A stretch of 7,688 nt of DNA from Nitrososphaerales archaeon TH5895 (GTDB taxonomy: Archaea > Thermoproteota > Nitrososphaeria > Nitrososphaerales > Nitrososphaeraceae), in assembly GCA_014523695.1 (NCBI GenBank), contig JAATVS010000433.1:1-7688 (forward strand), read 5' to 3'. The translations under genes and the position numbers were made by a program. Position 1 is the stretch's first letter, and each line of letters starts with the position of its first letter. Shown here piece by piece: positions 1 through 5,751 of the stretch. A model generated the notes under the pieces. The model was given only the letters and a program-made list of their open reading frames with translations, searched no databases and was not told where the DNA came from.

Positions 1-255
1 CACATGTTGAATATTAATGTTCTTTCCTTTGCCAAGGAATCCGATCTTCATAAGTGCGTCATTGCCTTGTGTTATATTTGCCGGATCTGTATGAAAATCT
101 AATACCACTTTTCTATCTCCTAAAGCTGCGGCAGGAGGTGGTGCACCATGATGTTGCGCCTTAACTTCCGGGGCTCCCTGATCAAAGGCAAGAATACAGC
201 TTCCGACAAGAACGTAGGAGGCAAAGACAATGACAACTAATTTTCTGCATTTCAT
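1..255 (-). CDS. Exported protein, N-terminal 85 residues (partial)
   Basis: The reading frame is open from an ATG at 255 to the left window edge, so only the first 85 residues are present. Residues 2-5 (KCRK) are basic, and residues 6-23 are a hydrophobic core (LVVIVFASYVLVGSCILA). A likely signal-peptidase site follows VKA at residues 31-33. The mature part starts with a His/Pro/Ala-rich linker and continues GDRKVVLDFHTDPANITQG, which reads like the first strands of an extracellular beta-sandwich. I recall similar exported proteins of unknown role in ammonia-oxidising archaea, but I cannot name a family. The remnant at 3863-4134 may be the tail of a relative. Its promoter is not obvious: a weak AT-rich element (minus-strand ATTCATATTC) sits about 34 bp upstream. 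I am confident that it is a gene and that it is exported, but its function is unknown. Confidence 0.8.
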   Translation of the reverse strand, partial: MKCRKLVVIVFASYVLVGSCILAFDQGAPEVKAQHHGAPPPAAALGDRKVVLDFHTDPANITQGNDALMKIGFLGKGKNINIQHV

Positions 256-462
256 CTGACCGTTTTGATAAGTGTTTTTGCCAGAATATGAATCTAATAG
301 TTAATTGAAATCGAAATTATGATATCCAAAGATGAACTGTGGTTCAAACCGTTAAACTCAACCTGTTAAATGGTTCTGGAGATGGACATCCTCTAGCCAA
401 ATGAGTGTTATTCACCTAGCAAAAACCGAAGATAGACAGAATATTAATTCCAACCAAACTAC

Positions 463-473
463 CTATAAAAAAA
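463..473 (+). promoter_or_regulatory. TATA box of the broken CBS gene
   Basis: CTATAAAAAAA is centred about 25 bp before the ATG at 492. This fits an archaeal promoter that starts transcription at or next to the start codon. The promoter looks intact although the gene behind it is frameshifted. Confidence 0.55.
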
Positions 474-491
474 TCATTGTGTGATCTATGT

Positions 492-1042
492 ATGTCATCT
501 CAATCAGTGAAAGTTAGTGATATAATGACCAAAAAACTGAAACCGTTAGATCTTCATCTAGCGCACAGGATGTAGCCATAAGAATGAGAGATAAACAAGT
601 CAGTTCTGTATTAGTTATTGACGATAAAAATGGCAGACCTCAAGGGATTATTACTGAGCGTGATCTCTCAAGAAAGGTGTGCGTTAGTGATAAGAATAGC
701 AATACGATGTTGTCCAGTCAAATAATGTCATCCCCTCCCATTACCATTAATGCCGATTCGTCCCCCCACTGATGCAGCAGATCTAATGTTAAAGAATAAG
801 GTGAGACATTTACTTGTAGTTATGGCAGAGTCCATCAAGATAAAGATAAAAATGAATCTATGGGTGATAAATCTGTTCTCAAGCCAATTGGAATAATTAC
901 CCCAATGGACTTTACCAGGTTCGAAGCCACTTCTACCTTGGAAGAGAACAAGAATGTTGATGATGGTGACCTTTTAAACCAGTCGTTACCATTCATCCTT
1001 ATATCTAGGGTGTTTTTGTTCTATAAGCAGAGGTACCTTTAA
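492..1042 (+). pseudogene. CBS-pair protein gene broken by three single-base frameshifts
   Basis: Read piecewise, this is a paralogue of the intact CBS-pair protein at 1691-2224. From ATG 492 it begins MSSQSVKVSDIMTKKL, then slips frame near 537-542. From about 542 to 760 it encodes most of CBS domain 1 (MRDKQVSSVLVIDD, GIITERDLSRKVCV) and the start of CBS 2 (SQIMSSPPITINAD). A run of six C at 755-760 has one base too many; with five, the frame reads SSPTDAADLMLKN, as in the intact copy. Another base is missing near 832-836, after which PIGIITPMDFTRFE resumes. The three changes are -1, +1 and -1. The last ~20 residues differ from the paralogue and overlap the tail of the USP gene on the other strand. 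CBS pairs usually bind adenine nucleotides. The gene is either recently decayed or hit by sequencing indels, as the promoter and most codons are preserved. Confidence 0.8.
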
Positions 1043-1078
1043 CGTTGCTGCAACTTTTCGAGTAGTACTTCCTATACC
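986..1078 (-). other. Displaced C-terminal coding segment of the universal stress protein
   Basis: In a different minus-strand frame from the upstream USP reading frame, this segment encodes GIGSTTRKVAATLKVPLLIE, then a short tail ending KDEW and TAA at 986-988. It supplies the part of the USP nucleotide-binding motif, G-x9-G-S-T followed by R-K-V, that is missing from the upstream frame, together with the closing beta strand (VPLLIE). One extra base near 1079-1085, for instance one more A in the AATTAAGG stretch, would join the two into a single 199-residue USP. It overlaps the 3' end of the convergent broken CBS gene. Confidence 0.75.
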
Positions 1079-1584
1079 TTAATTCTTGACGCTATCCGAC
1101 GGCTTCCCATAATTATAAGATCGAATCGTGTTAGATTTGAAAGGCTGATGATTTCATCAGCAGGATTTCCTTCACGTATTTCAAATGTAATGACCTCTTT
1201 CATGCCGCTGGCTCTACATGCAGTTTTCATCTCTTCGATTACTTTTCGCAAAACATGGCTGAGTTGTACTCCTTGATGACTTTCTGTGACTTCTAACTTT
1301 TCTTCTTTTTGCTCCAGATGGACTTTTATTGTGACAGGTAACGCATTATTTGAGTCTCTGTCGGATTTGAGGACGGTAATAACAACTACCTCTGAATTAG
1401 AAATCAGCGATATATATGCCGCATAGCTCAATGCTTTCTTTGACATTTGCATTCCATCGTATGCTACTAATATTTTCTCAAACCTCGGTAAACTGATCTG
1501 AACATGAGGAGCTTTATGAGATTCGCTTTGTGATCCAAATTGTTGATTTCTCGTATTTTCGGACTCTCCCACCTTTTCTTGCAA
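1072..1584 (-). CDS. Universal stress protein (UspA-like), C-terminus frameshifted
   Basis: This is a single-domain UspA-family protein. The family binds ATP or AMP in many members and has cytoplasmic stress or energy-sensing roles. Residues 1-31 are a polar extension. The core begins with FEKILVAYDGMQMSKKAL (36-52), the typical first strand with its Asp and Ser. VVVITVL follows, then a long charged helix (100-130) and EIREGNPADEI (135-145). The domain reaches FDLIIMGSRR (154-163), where the G-x2-G-x9-G(S/T) loop should start. The frame stops 8 residues later, before the loop and last strand, which lie in the next frame (986-1078). TTG at 1584 is the likely start: an in-frame TAA lies two codons upstream and the TATA box is about 30 bp away. 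GTG at 1572 is the alternative. It lies 106 bp downstream of the CBS gene at 1691-2224 but has its own promoter. As read here the product lacks half of its nucleotide site. Confidence 0.85.
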   Translation of the reverse strand: MQEKVGESENTRNQQFGSQSESHKAPHVQISLPRFEKILVAYDGMQMSKKALSYAAYISLISNSEVVVITVLKSDRDSNNALPVTIKVHLEQKEEKLEVTESHQGVQLSHVLRKVIEEMKTACRASGMKEVITFEIREGNPADEIISLSNLTRFDLIIMGSRRIASRIKV

Positions 1585-1607
1585 GCTATTTTAGGCAGTT
1601 GTAGGAT

Positions 1608-1619
1608 AAGTATATACTT
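1608..1619 (-). promoter_or_regulatory. TATA box of the USP gene
   Basis: AAGTATATACTT, a perfect 12-bp palindrome, is centred about 30 bp before the TTG at 1584. The spacing predicts a leaderless or nearly leaderless transcript and supports TTG 1584 as the start. Confidence 0.65.
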
Positions 1620-1639
1620 TCCTGAGATTCAAAGTGCAG

Positions 1640-1656
1640 TGATGATGACATCATCA
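1640..1656. promoter_or_regulatory. Operator-like palindrome upstream of the USP promoter
   Basis: TGATGATG-A-CATCATCA has two perfect 8-bp arms around one central base. It ends 21 bp upstream of the USP TATA box, where archaeal activators often bind. It lies between the CBS stop and the USP promoter, so a hairpin role at the end of the CBS transcript is the alternative. No T-run follows it on the minus strand, which argues against a terminator. Confidence 0.45.
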
Positions 1657-1690
1657 GGATGTCTTTGTAGCCAATACAATTCCGTTCGTC

Positions 1691-2224
1691 CTAAGCAAAA
1701 TTAAAGTCGTTTCTATAATGTTGCAATATTTCTTCAACAGCTTCATCTTCGTGATTGTACTGATCGGGCAGCATATTGGTTACCTCAAACCTTGTAAAGT
1801 CCATAGGAGTTATTATGCCAATTGGCTTAGGAGAGTAATCATCTTCATCTCCTGATCCTTTTTTATTTTTCTCCTGGATGGACCTTGGTATAACAACAAG
1901 CAAATGCCTCACATTATTCTTCAACATTAGATCTGCTGCGTGAGATGGCGGTGAATCTGCATTAATGGTAATAAGAGGAGATGACATTATTTGGCTGGCT
2001 AGCACTTCTTTGCTGCTCTTATCACCGACACATACTTTTCTTGAAAGGTCACGTTCGGTTACAATTCCTATGGGGCTATCATCTACATCATCTACTACAA
2101 GCACAGAACTCACTTGTTTGTCTCTCATTTTTATAGCTGCATCTTGTGCGCTAGAGGAGGCTCCAATGGTTTCTAATTTGCCGACAATGATGTCGCCGAT
2201 TTTGGTTTCTGGACGAATACCCAT
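1691..2224 (-). CDS. CBS-domain pair protein (intact)
   Basis: This 177-residue protein consists of two CBS domains and nothing else. CBS 1 is about residues 7-68 (TKIGDIIVGKLETIGA, VSSVLVVDD, PIGIVTERDLSRKV). CBS 2 is about 80-152 (SQIMSSPLITINAD, LMLKNNVRHLLVVI, PIGIITPMDFTRFE), with a charged loop of about 20 residues (EKNKKGSGDEDDYS) inserted before its last strand. The GI(V/I)T-x2-D motifs of both domains are complete, as expected for adenine-nucleotide binding. The tail is acidic, then aromatic (HYRNDFNF). With no enzyme or transporter domain it probably works as a free-standing ligand sensor acting on an unknown partner. ATG 2224 is supported by a TATA element about 35 bp upstream. The frameshifted copy at 492-1042 is a close paralogue in opposite orientation. 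Confidence 0.92.
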   Translation of the reverse strand: MGIRPETKIGDIIVGKLETIGASSSAQDAAIKMRDKQVSSVLVVDDVDDSPIGIVTERDLSRKVCVGDKSSKEVLASQIMSSPLITINADSPPSHAADLMLKNNVRHLLVVIPRSIQEKNKKGSGDEDDYSPKPIGIITPMDFTRFEVTNMLPDQYNHEDEAVEEILQHYRNDFNFA

Positions 2225-2253
2225 ACTGAAACAAGAGTAATATGAAAATAATG

Positions 2254-2264
2254 ATTATATATGT
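2254..2264 (-). promoter_or_regulatory. TATA box of the intact CBS-pair gene
   Basis: Minus-strand ACATATATAAT is centred about 35 bp before ATG 2224, giving a predicted 5' leader of only a few bases. Confidence 0.55.
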
Positions 2265-2291
2265 GTAGGTACAACTTTCCATAAATCTCCA

Positions 2292-2420
2292 TTAGTTAAC
2301 TCCTATCCGTACTTCGGTTACACTATAGTGAACTGGGGCGTCCTTAGTTGCTATTATTGCTGGCATGATGCAGTCACATAAGATAGGGCTCTTGATTCGT
2401 GGAGTTCTAGTATCCATCAT
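2292..2420 (-). CDS. Possible 42-residue protein, unknown
   Basis: A short frame starts at tandem ATGs (2420 and 2417) and stops at TAA 2292-2294. It reads MMDTRTPRIKSPILCDCIMP, then a second half with VHYSVTEVRIG. It has a CxC pair at residues 15 and 17, no signal peptide and no membrane helix. A TATA-like CGTATAAG lies about 22 bp upstream, flanked by CCTC and GAGG arms. It sits in the same direction just before the CBS gene, which has its own promoter. I do not recognise the protein. The composition is protein-like, but an ORF this short could arise by chance. Confidence 0.3.
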   Translation of the reverse strand: MMDTRTPRIKSPILCDCIMPAIIATKDAPVHYSVTEVRIGVN

Positions 2421-2479
2421 TAATTTTAATGAGTCCTCTTATACGAGGATGCGAAATGCGTTACGATTATTTGTTACTC

Positions 2480-2854
2480 TTAAAGTGATTGATGCATAAT
2501 AGAGATATCCATGTTCTTATAGAATTCAATTCCCATCACTCTTGTCATATTATAGTTTATTCTAAATGATTCATCGCTTGAAATTGGTATTAAGTCAATG
2601 TTACATGAATTGCATGCAAAACAGCAAAGTAAAAATGATGATGGTGATGTGGATAAGGAACTAAGATCATCAATTCCAACGAAAGTTGCACACCAATAAC
2701 ACGAATTACATATCACTAGGTACATCGGATTGGTCCGTTGAACAAAATTATCAGTCGGGTAGCTCTCAGTATTTTGCTCCGAGTCATGGTCAATGGTATT
2801 GGAAGAAATTTTAGTTGTTTGTATTAAATCATATTTTATATTCAGAATAATCAT
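2480..2854 (-). CDS. Small Cys-rich protein, probable zinc ribbon
   Basis: From ATG 2854 the product is 124 residues (a TTG at 2875 would add seven). Residues 1-43 are polar and poorly structured. The core then reads MYLVICNSCYWCATFVG (44-60), a Ser-rich linker, and LLCCFACNSCNIDLIPI (75-91). The cysteines at 49, 52, 55 and 77, 78, 81, 84 provide two CxxC knuckles about 29 residues apart, the usual layout of a zinc ribbon. The C-terminal part (SSDESFRINY, then TRVMGIEFY) resembles the end of small zinc-ribbon proteins I associate with ammonia-oxidising archaea; that is memory, not a search. A TATA-like TTTAAAATAAAAT at about 2886-2898 precedes the start. A nucleic-acid or protein-binding role is likely; the exact function is unknown. 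Confidence 0.65.
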   Translation of the reverse strand: MIILNIKYDLIQTTKISSNTIDHDSEQNTESYPTDNFVQRTNPMYLVICNSCYWCATFVGIDDLSSLSTSPSSFLLCCFACNSCNIDLIPISSDESFRINYNMTRVMGIEFYKNMDISIMHQSL

Positions 2855-2993
2855 TCTAATAAGACCAAAGTACAACGATCGAATTATTTTATTTTAAAGG
2901 TTTTCATCCCCTGACTATCTATATTGGAGTATCGACCAATTTGCTGAAGAAAGTAGATGTGAGCCAACTATAACATCGACCTTTACAACAAAC

Positions 2994-3003
2994 TTTTTAA
3001 AGG
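2994..3003 (+). promoter_or_regulatory. TATA-like element of the winged-helix gene
   Basis: TTTTTAAAGG is centred about 43 bp before ATG 3041, predicting a start near 3024 and a leader of about 17 bases. A longer leader would apply if translation begins at the second ATG (3074). Confidence 0.4.
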
Positions 3004-3040
3004 TTTCATATGCTTGTAAATGCACATGAATCGTGAGTAA

Positions 3041-3487
3041 ATGTTATCAATATCTTTAGACATCATTACTTGTATGACCAAACGAGAGATAATTGATCCT
3101 GAACGTCTTACCAGACTGCTGAAGGATCCAGTTGTAATAAGAATTGTAACCATCCTTGATGTGGTAAGTCTTTCAATACTCGAACTATTAGAATTTGGGA
3201 TATTGCGAAAAGACGTAAGTCATGCTTTGGCTAATGAGATCGTTATGTTCGATAAATCCGTATTAATATATAATGATGTATCAAGCAATTTCCCATTGAC
3301 TGAACATGACATTATTTCCAGTGGAGATTACTACTTCTACAATTTTCTAAATAGTAAGGTAAAGTTAACTGATCTAGGCCTTTATATTCTTGATACAATA
3401 AAAGGACAGAAATTAGAAACAAAAATTCTACCTGGCAGTATGAATAGCTCTCAACCCTACTCATCATTAGAGAATGTTAAACCTTAA
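3041..3487 (+). CDS. Winged-helix-like protein (putative transcription regulator)
   Basis: The product is 148 residues. Residues 20-70 are helical (RLTRLLKDPVVIRIVTILD, then LSILELLEFGILRKDVSHAL) and follow the helix-turn-helix pattern in which ILRKDVSHAL acts as recognition helix. A spacer follows, then DYYFYNFLNSKVKLTDLGLY (96-115), which fits the beta wing and final helix of an ArsR-like winged helix (V-x-L-T-x-x-G). The Ser/Pro-rich tail from 130 is probably disordered. There are no metal-binding Cys or His pairs, so it is not an obvious metal sensor. I associate this domain with a lineage-specific set of small regulators in ammonia-oxidising archaea. ATG 3041 is used; ATG 3074 (MTKREI) is an equally sensible start. 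It stands alone with its own promoter, divergent from the zinc-ribbon gene. Confidence 0.75.
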   Translation: MLSISLDIITCMTKREIIDPERLTRLLKDPVVIRIVTILDVVSLSILELLEFGILRKDVSHALANEIVMFDKSVLIYNDVSSNFPLTEHDIISSGDYYFYNFLNSKVKLTDLGLYILDTIKGQKLETKILPGSMNSSQPYSSLENVKP

Positions 3488-3593
3488 GTAGATGCTACAA
3501 CTTAGCCAATCTCCTTTGCAATACATTCATTCCTTCACGCAAGATAACAAACCTTAAAGGAAGAGAAGCTCACTGAAAATACGTAGTAGAATA

Positions 3594-3800
3594 TTGCCCA
3601 GCTGTCGCCCTGATATATACAGAAGGAACTTCGCTGCGTGGTGTGAAGAATGTAACGCAGTATTCGGCAACTCAGTCCTTGCAAAGCAACACCACGACAC
3701 AAGGAAACATAAGGTAAACGTAACCGAATATCTAGCCAGTGAGCCCGCGTACTTTTCTTACATTGCTAGTGTATTAGAAAACGACATGGAGTCACCATAA
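3594..3800 (+). CDS. Small C2H2 zinc-finger protein
   Basis: This 68-residue protein has one classical C2H2 finger. WCEECNAVFGNSVLAKQHH leads to RKHK, giving C17-x2-C20-x12-H33-x5-H39 with the hydrophobic core residues F24 and L29. The rest (NVTEYLASEPAYFSYIASVL) is predicted helical. C2H2 fingers are uncommon in prokaryotes but occur as small proteins in archaea, where DNA or protein binding is assumed. The start is TTG at 3594; no ATG precedes the finger in this frame. A TATA-like AACCTTAAAGG at 3550-3560 sits about 39 bp upstream and fits a short leader. The gene is monocistronic. Confidence 0.72.
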   Translation: MPSCRPDIYRRNFAAWCEECNAVFGNSVLAKQHHDTRKHKVNVTEYLASEPAYFSYIASVLENDMESP

Positions 3801-3832
3801 CTAAATTCTTGTTCGTCACAGATAGGTAGACC

Positions 3833-3853
3833 CTAGCGCGCTAGATTCGCTAG
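3833..3853. repeat. Nested CTAG palindromes between convergent genes
   Basis: CTAGCGCGCTAG (3833-3844) is a perfect 12-bp palindrome. It shares its last CTAG with a second inverted repeat, CTAG-ATTCG-CTAG (3841-3853), and a further ATTCGCTA copy follows at about 3858. It lies between the zinc-finger gene (ending 3800) and the tail of the minus-strand remnant (ending 3863). It may fold at both transcript ends, or be a binding site. There is no T-run to support a terminator. Confidence 0.35.
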
Positions 3854-3862
3854 ACTAATTCG

Positions 3863-4134
3863 CTAAACAATGCTTAACCTAAAATCATTCGTGATTGGAT
3901 TCTCAGGTCAAATTGAATTCAATGAATTTATCTCAGCTACTATTGTATAATCTGTATCTGGTTTCAAGAACTCTCTTTCAACATGATATGCGCCAGTACT
4001 GCTAAAGTCCGGACCTTATGATCTGGTCTCATTACCAGTCCCTCTGATTAGCTCTATTGGAAGGACTAAGAATCCGCTAGTATCGATTAGGCTTTATGAA
4101 CAGAAATACGCCATTTGCCCATTACGTTAGGCAA
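3863..4134 (-). pseudogene. Decayed 3' part of an exported-protein gene
   Basis: No intact frame exists, but the minus strand carries protein-like pieces in order. From 4134 it reads LPNVMGKWRISVHK. After a one-base slip at about 4094 it continues SLIDTSGFLVLPIELIRGTG, a TAA at about 4018-4020, then GPDFSSTGAYHVEREFL and PDTDYTIVAEINSLNSI. A TGA (CGA to TGA would explain it) precedes PENPITNDFRLSIV and a stop at 3863-3865. Alternating hydrophobic strands and the closing DFRLSIV suggest the C-terminal half of an extracellular beta-sandwich protein, possibly related to the exported protein at 1-255. The 5' half is absent: the cupredoxin promoter begins right next to the remnant. Two stops plus one shift suggest true decay, older than the single-indel cases elsewhere in the window. 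Confidence 0.5.
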
Positions 4135-4144
4135 TTAATATGTG

Positions 4145-4156
4145 AGTATATATACT
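4145..4156 (+). promoter_or_regulatory. TATA box of the cupredoxin gene
   Basis: AGTATATATACT, a perfect 12-bp palindrome, is centred about 31 bp before ATG 4182. This is the strongest evidence that the cupredoxin gene starts at 4182 rather than at the internal GTG at 4465. Being symmetric, it could also have served the minus-strand remnant. Confidence 0.65.
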
Positions 4157-4181
4157 TCTTTCTAAGATAGATGGAATAGAT

Positions 4182-4683
4182 ATGCCAGGCGAGGCTTTCG
4201 AGATAGCAAATTATTTTGTAATTATGTCCTTAACCCTGTTACTAATTATAGTAATAGGACTCATATCTCCAACTTTACACCCGTCCTATCCTAACAGTAG
4301 TCCGTGCCGATGAGTCGTTTCAAAACAATACTGTAACTGAGTTAATTGTTGCTAATGAATTAGATGTAAAAGAGAGCAATACTGCTCCCTTTGCCATTAA
4401 CATATCAATAGTTGAAGGTTCCATACCCTTAAGTAACAAAGCATATCAACCGAATCCCTTACACGTGAAGGTTGGAACTAGAGTCACATGGACTAATGAC
4501 GACAAAACAACCCATACGGCGACTTCTGGTACGATCACGAGCAATGAATACGGAAAGATATTCGATTCGGGATATCTTACTAGAGGAAAGAGTTTTACAT
4601 TTATTTTCGACCACACAGGTAATTATGAATATTTTTGCTTACTTCATCCTACGATGATTGGAAAAATCATCGTAACCAAATAG
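4182..4683 (+). pseudogene. Membrane-anchored plastocyanin-like cupredoxin, frameshifted
   Basis: From ATG 4182 the frame encodes a short polar start and a hydrophobic helix (FVIMSLTLLLIIVIGLI, about residues 12-28), a signal anchor that would put the protein outside the membrane. The frame ends at TGA 4311. The continuation lies one frame over, open from 4258: RADESFQNNTVTELIVANEL, then the cupredoxin fold. Type-1 copper ligands are visible: His in KTTHTATSG, then Cys, His and Met in YFCLLHPTMIGK near the C-terminus. Removing one base between 4258 and 4310 gives a 166-residue protein. Small blue-copper proteins of this kind are thought to carry electrons in ammonia-oxidising archaea in place of cytochrome c. 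As read, an internal GTG at 4465 could make only the 72-residue copper domain without an export signal. Either the gene is newly inactivated or a base is wrong. Confidence 0.8.
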
Positions 4684-4740
4684 GATGAATATCATATGCT
4701 CCTCATGGTAAGGAACTGCAAACGTACAGACATAATTCAC

Positions 4741-4824
4741 ATTTAAGTGACATGATGGCTAGGAAGAGTATTACGATTTTGTATCAACAAAATGTAAATC
4801 AATGCATATACTTGTCACTTAAAT
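4741..4824. repeat. Inverted repeat, 12-bp arms, upstream of the four-CBS gene
   Basis: ATTTAAGTGACA at 4741-4752 is matched exactly by its reverse complement TGTCACTTAAAT at 4813-4824, with 60 bp between. The right arm ends 39 bp before the TATA box of the four-CBS gene. Two well-spaced operator half sites or a looping site are possible; the spacer is long for a terminator. Confidence 0.4.
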
Positions 4825-4863
4825 GATTCTGCTGATACTTATCAGGTTGCTAGTCTCGCTATG

Positions 4864-4874
4864 CTAATATATGG
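4864..4874 (+). promoter_or_regulatory. TATA box of the four-CBS gene
   Basis: CTAATATATGG is centred 27 bp before ATG 4896, the spacing of a leaderless archaeal transcript. The nearby upstream ATGs (4861, 4871, 4881) are out of frame or quickly stopped. Confidence 0.6.
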
Positions 4875-4895
4875 CTAGCAATGACCGAACTTTAG

Positions 4896-5714
4896 ATGAC
4901 TTTTACTACGAAAGATGTTAGCAGGAGGGTTATTACAGTTGAACCTACAAGTAACATGAACAATACCCGAGATATTATGATTAGACACAATATAAGTAGG
5001 GTGATCGTTGTTTCAAATAATACCCCTATTGGAATGGTCACTGAAAAGGGGATTGCGAGCTATTTGTTCAAGAATTCAAGCGAGCCTCTTGATGCGATTA
5101 GCATTTCCAGAGCGATGAGGACTCCAATTGTTACTGTAGGTGTCGACACTAGTATTAATAAATGTGCAGAGGTGATGATTGAAAATAATATTAGTTCGCT
5201 TGTAATTACCGATGGTAATTCCTTAAACATATTGACGAAGAGTGATCTTGTAAAGTTGTATTCAGAACATTATAGAAAAAAGTACCTAGTTAGTGAATTT
5301 ATGACCAAAGAGGTATTTACTATTTCACCTTCACATTCATTACGTACAGCCCTTTTGTTAATGATCAAGAACAGGATATCCCGGGTGGTTGTCATTAGAG
5401 GAAATGAGATAGTTGGTATAATTACTTCAAGGGATCTTATGCCCATAACATCTTTTGTTGAAGGTGATGAGAGCTTGGAGTCTAAGGATCTTTCAGGTAT
5501 AGGATACATCATGTTAGCAAGAGATGTCATGAATAAACCCATTATTATTAACAAAAATACTGATTTAGCTGAGGCTGCACAAATTATGTATGATAAAAAA
5601 ATAAGCGGTATACCTGTAGCTAGTAGTGATAACGATCTAAATGGCATTATAACTAAAACTGATATTGTTAGAGCACTAATAGAAACTGATAACAATACTG
5701 GGCCGCATATCTAG
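4896..5714 (+). CDS. Four-CBS-domain protein (two Bateman modules)
   Basis: The 272-residue protein is built almost entirely of four CBS domains. CBS 1 is about residues 5-60 (RVITVEP, ISRVIVVSN, PIGMVTEKGI). CBS 2 is 70-127 (SRAMRTPIVTVG, ISSLVITDG, NILTKSDLVK). CBS 3 is 131-186 (VSEFMTKEVFTIS, ISRVVVIRG, IVGIITSRDL). CBS 4 is 207-264 (ARDVMNKPIIINK, ISGIPVASS, NGIITKTDIV). CBS 1 has KG in place of the usual D after the T-x motif, and CBS 2 lacks the Gly before I-(L)-T, so the first module may have lost or altered a ligand site. CBS 3 and 4 keep G-I-I-T-x2-D and are the better candidates for nucleotide binding. There is no signal peptide, membrane helix or effector domain. It probably folds as two stacked Bateman modules in the cytoplasm and regulates a partner. 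It is monocistronic. Confidence 0.9.
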   Translation: MTFTTKDVSRRVITVEPTSNMNNTRDIMIRHNISRVIVVSNNTPIGMVTEKGIASYLFKNSSEPLDAISISRAMRTPIVTVGVDTSINKCAEVMIENNISSLVITDGNSLNILTKSDLVKLYSEHYRKKYLVSEFMTKEVFTISPSHSLRTALLLMIKNRISRVVVIRGNEIVGIITSRDLMPITSFVEGDESLESKDLSGIGYIMLARDVMNKPIIINKNTDLAEAAQIMYDKKISGIPVASSDNDLNGIITKTDIVRALIETDNNTGPHI

Positions 5715-5751
5715 AATATTGTCAGCAACTTGTTAGCTAATAATATTGTCA
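5715..5751. repeat. Short direct repeat after the four-CBS gene
   Basis: AATATTGTCA occurs at 5715-5724 and again at 5742-5751, 27 bp apart, right behind the stop codon. The rest of the gap to 5925 holds only a weak hairpin (GCTTTC at about 5816 with GAAAGC near 5840) and no convincing gene. Confidence 0.3.

Noticed and set aside
492..1042. Programmed frameshifting in the broken CBS gene
   Set aside because: Three shifts in different directions within 300 bp and no conserved slippery signal; mutation or sequence error is simpler.
1965..2240. 91-codon open frame on the plus strand
   Set aside because: It lies entirely opposite the CBS gene on the minus strand, whose protein is clearly real; the translation is low-complexity Ser/Thr/Leu-rich shadow.
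4472..4657. 61-codon plus-strand frame inside the cupredoxin
   Set aside because: An overlapping frame of the copper-binding domain with no protein-like pattern.
5270..5695. 141-codon open frame on the minus strand, hydrophobic
   Set aside because: Antisense shadow of the four-CBS gene; its apparent membrane character comes from reverse-reading repeated Ile/Val/Asn codons.
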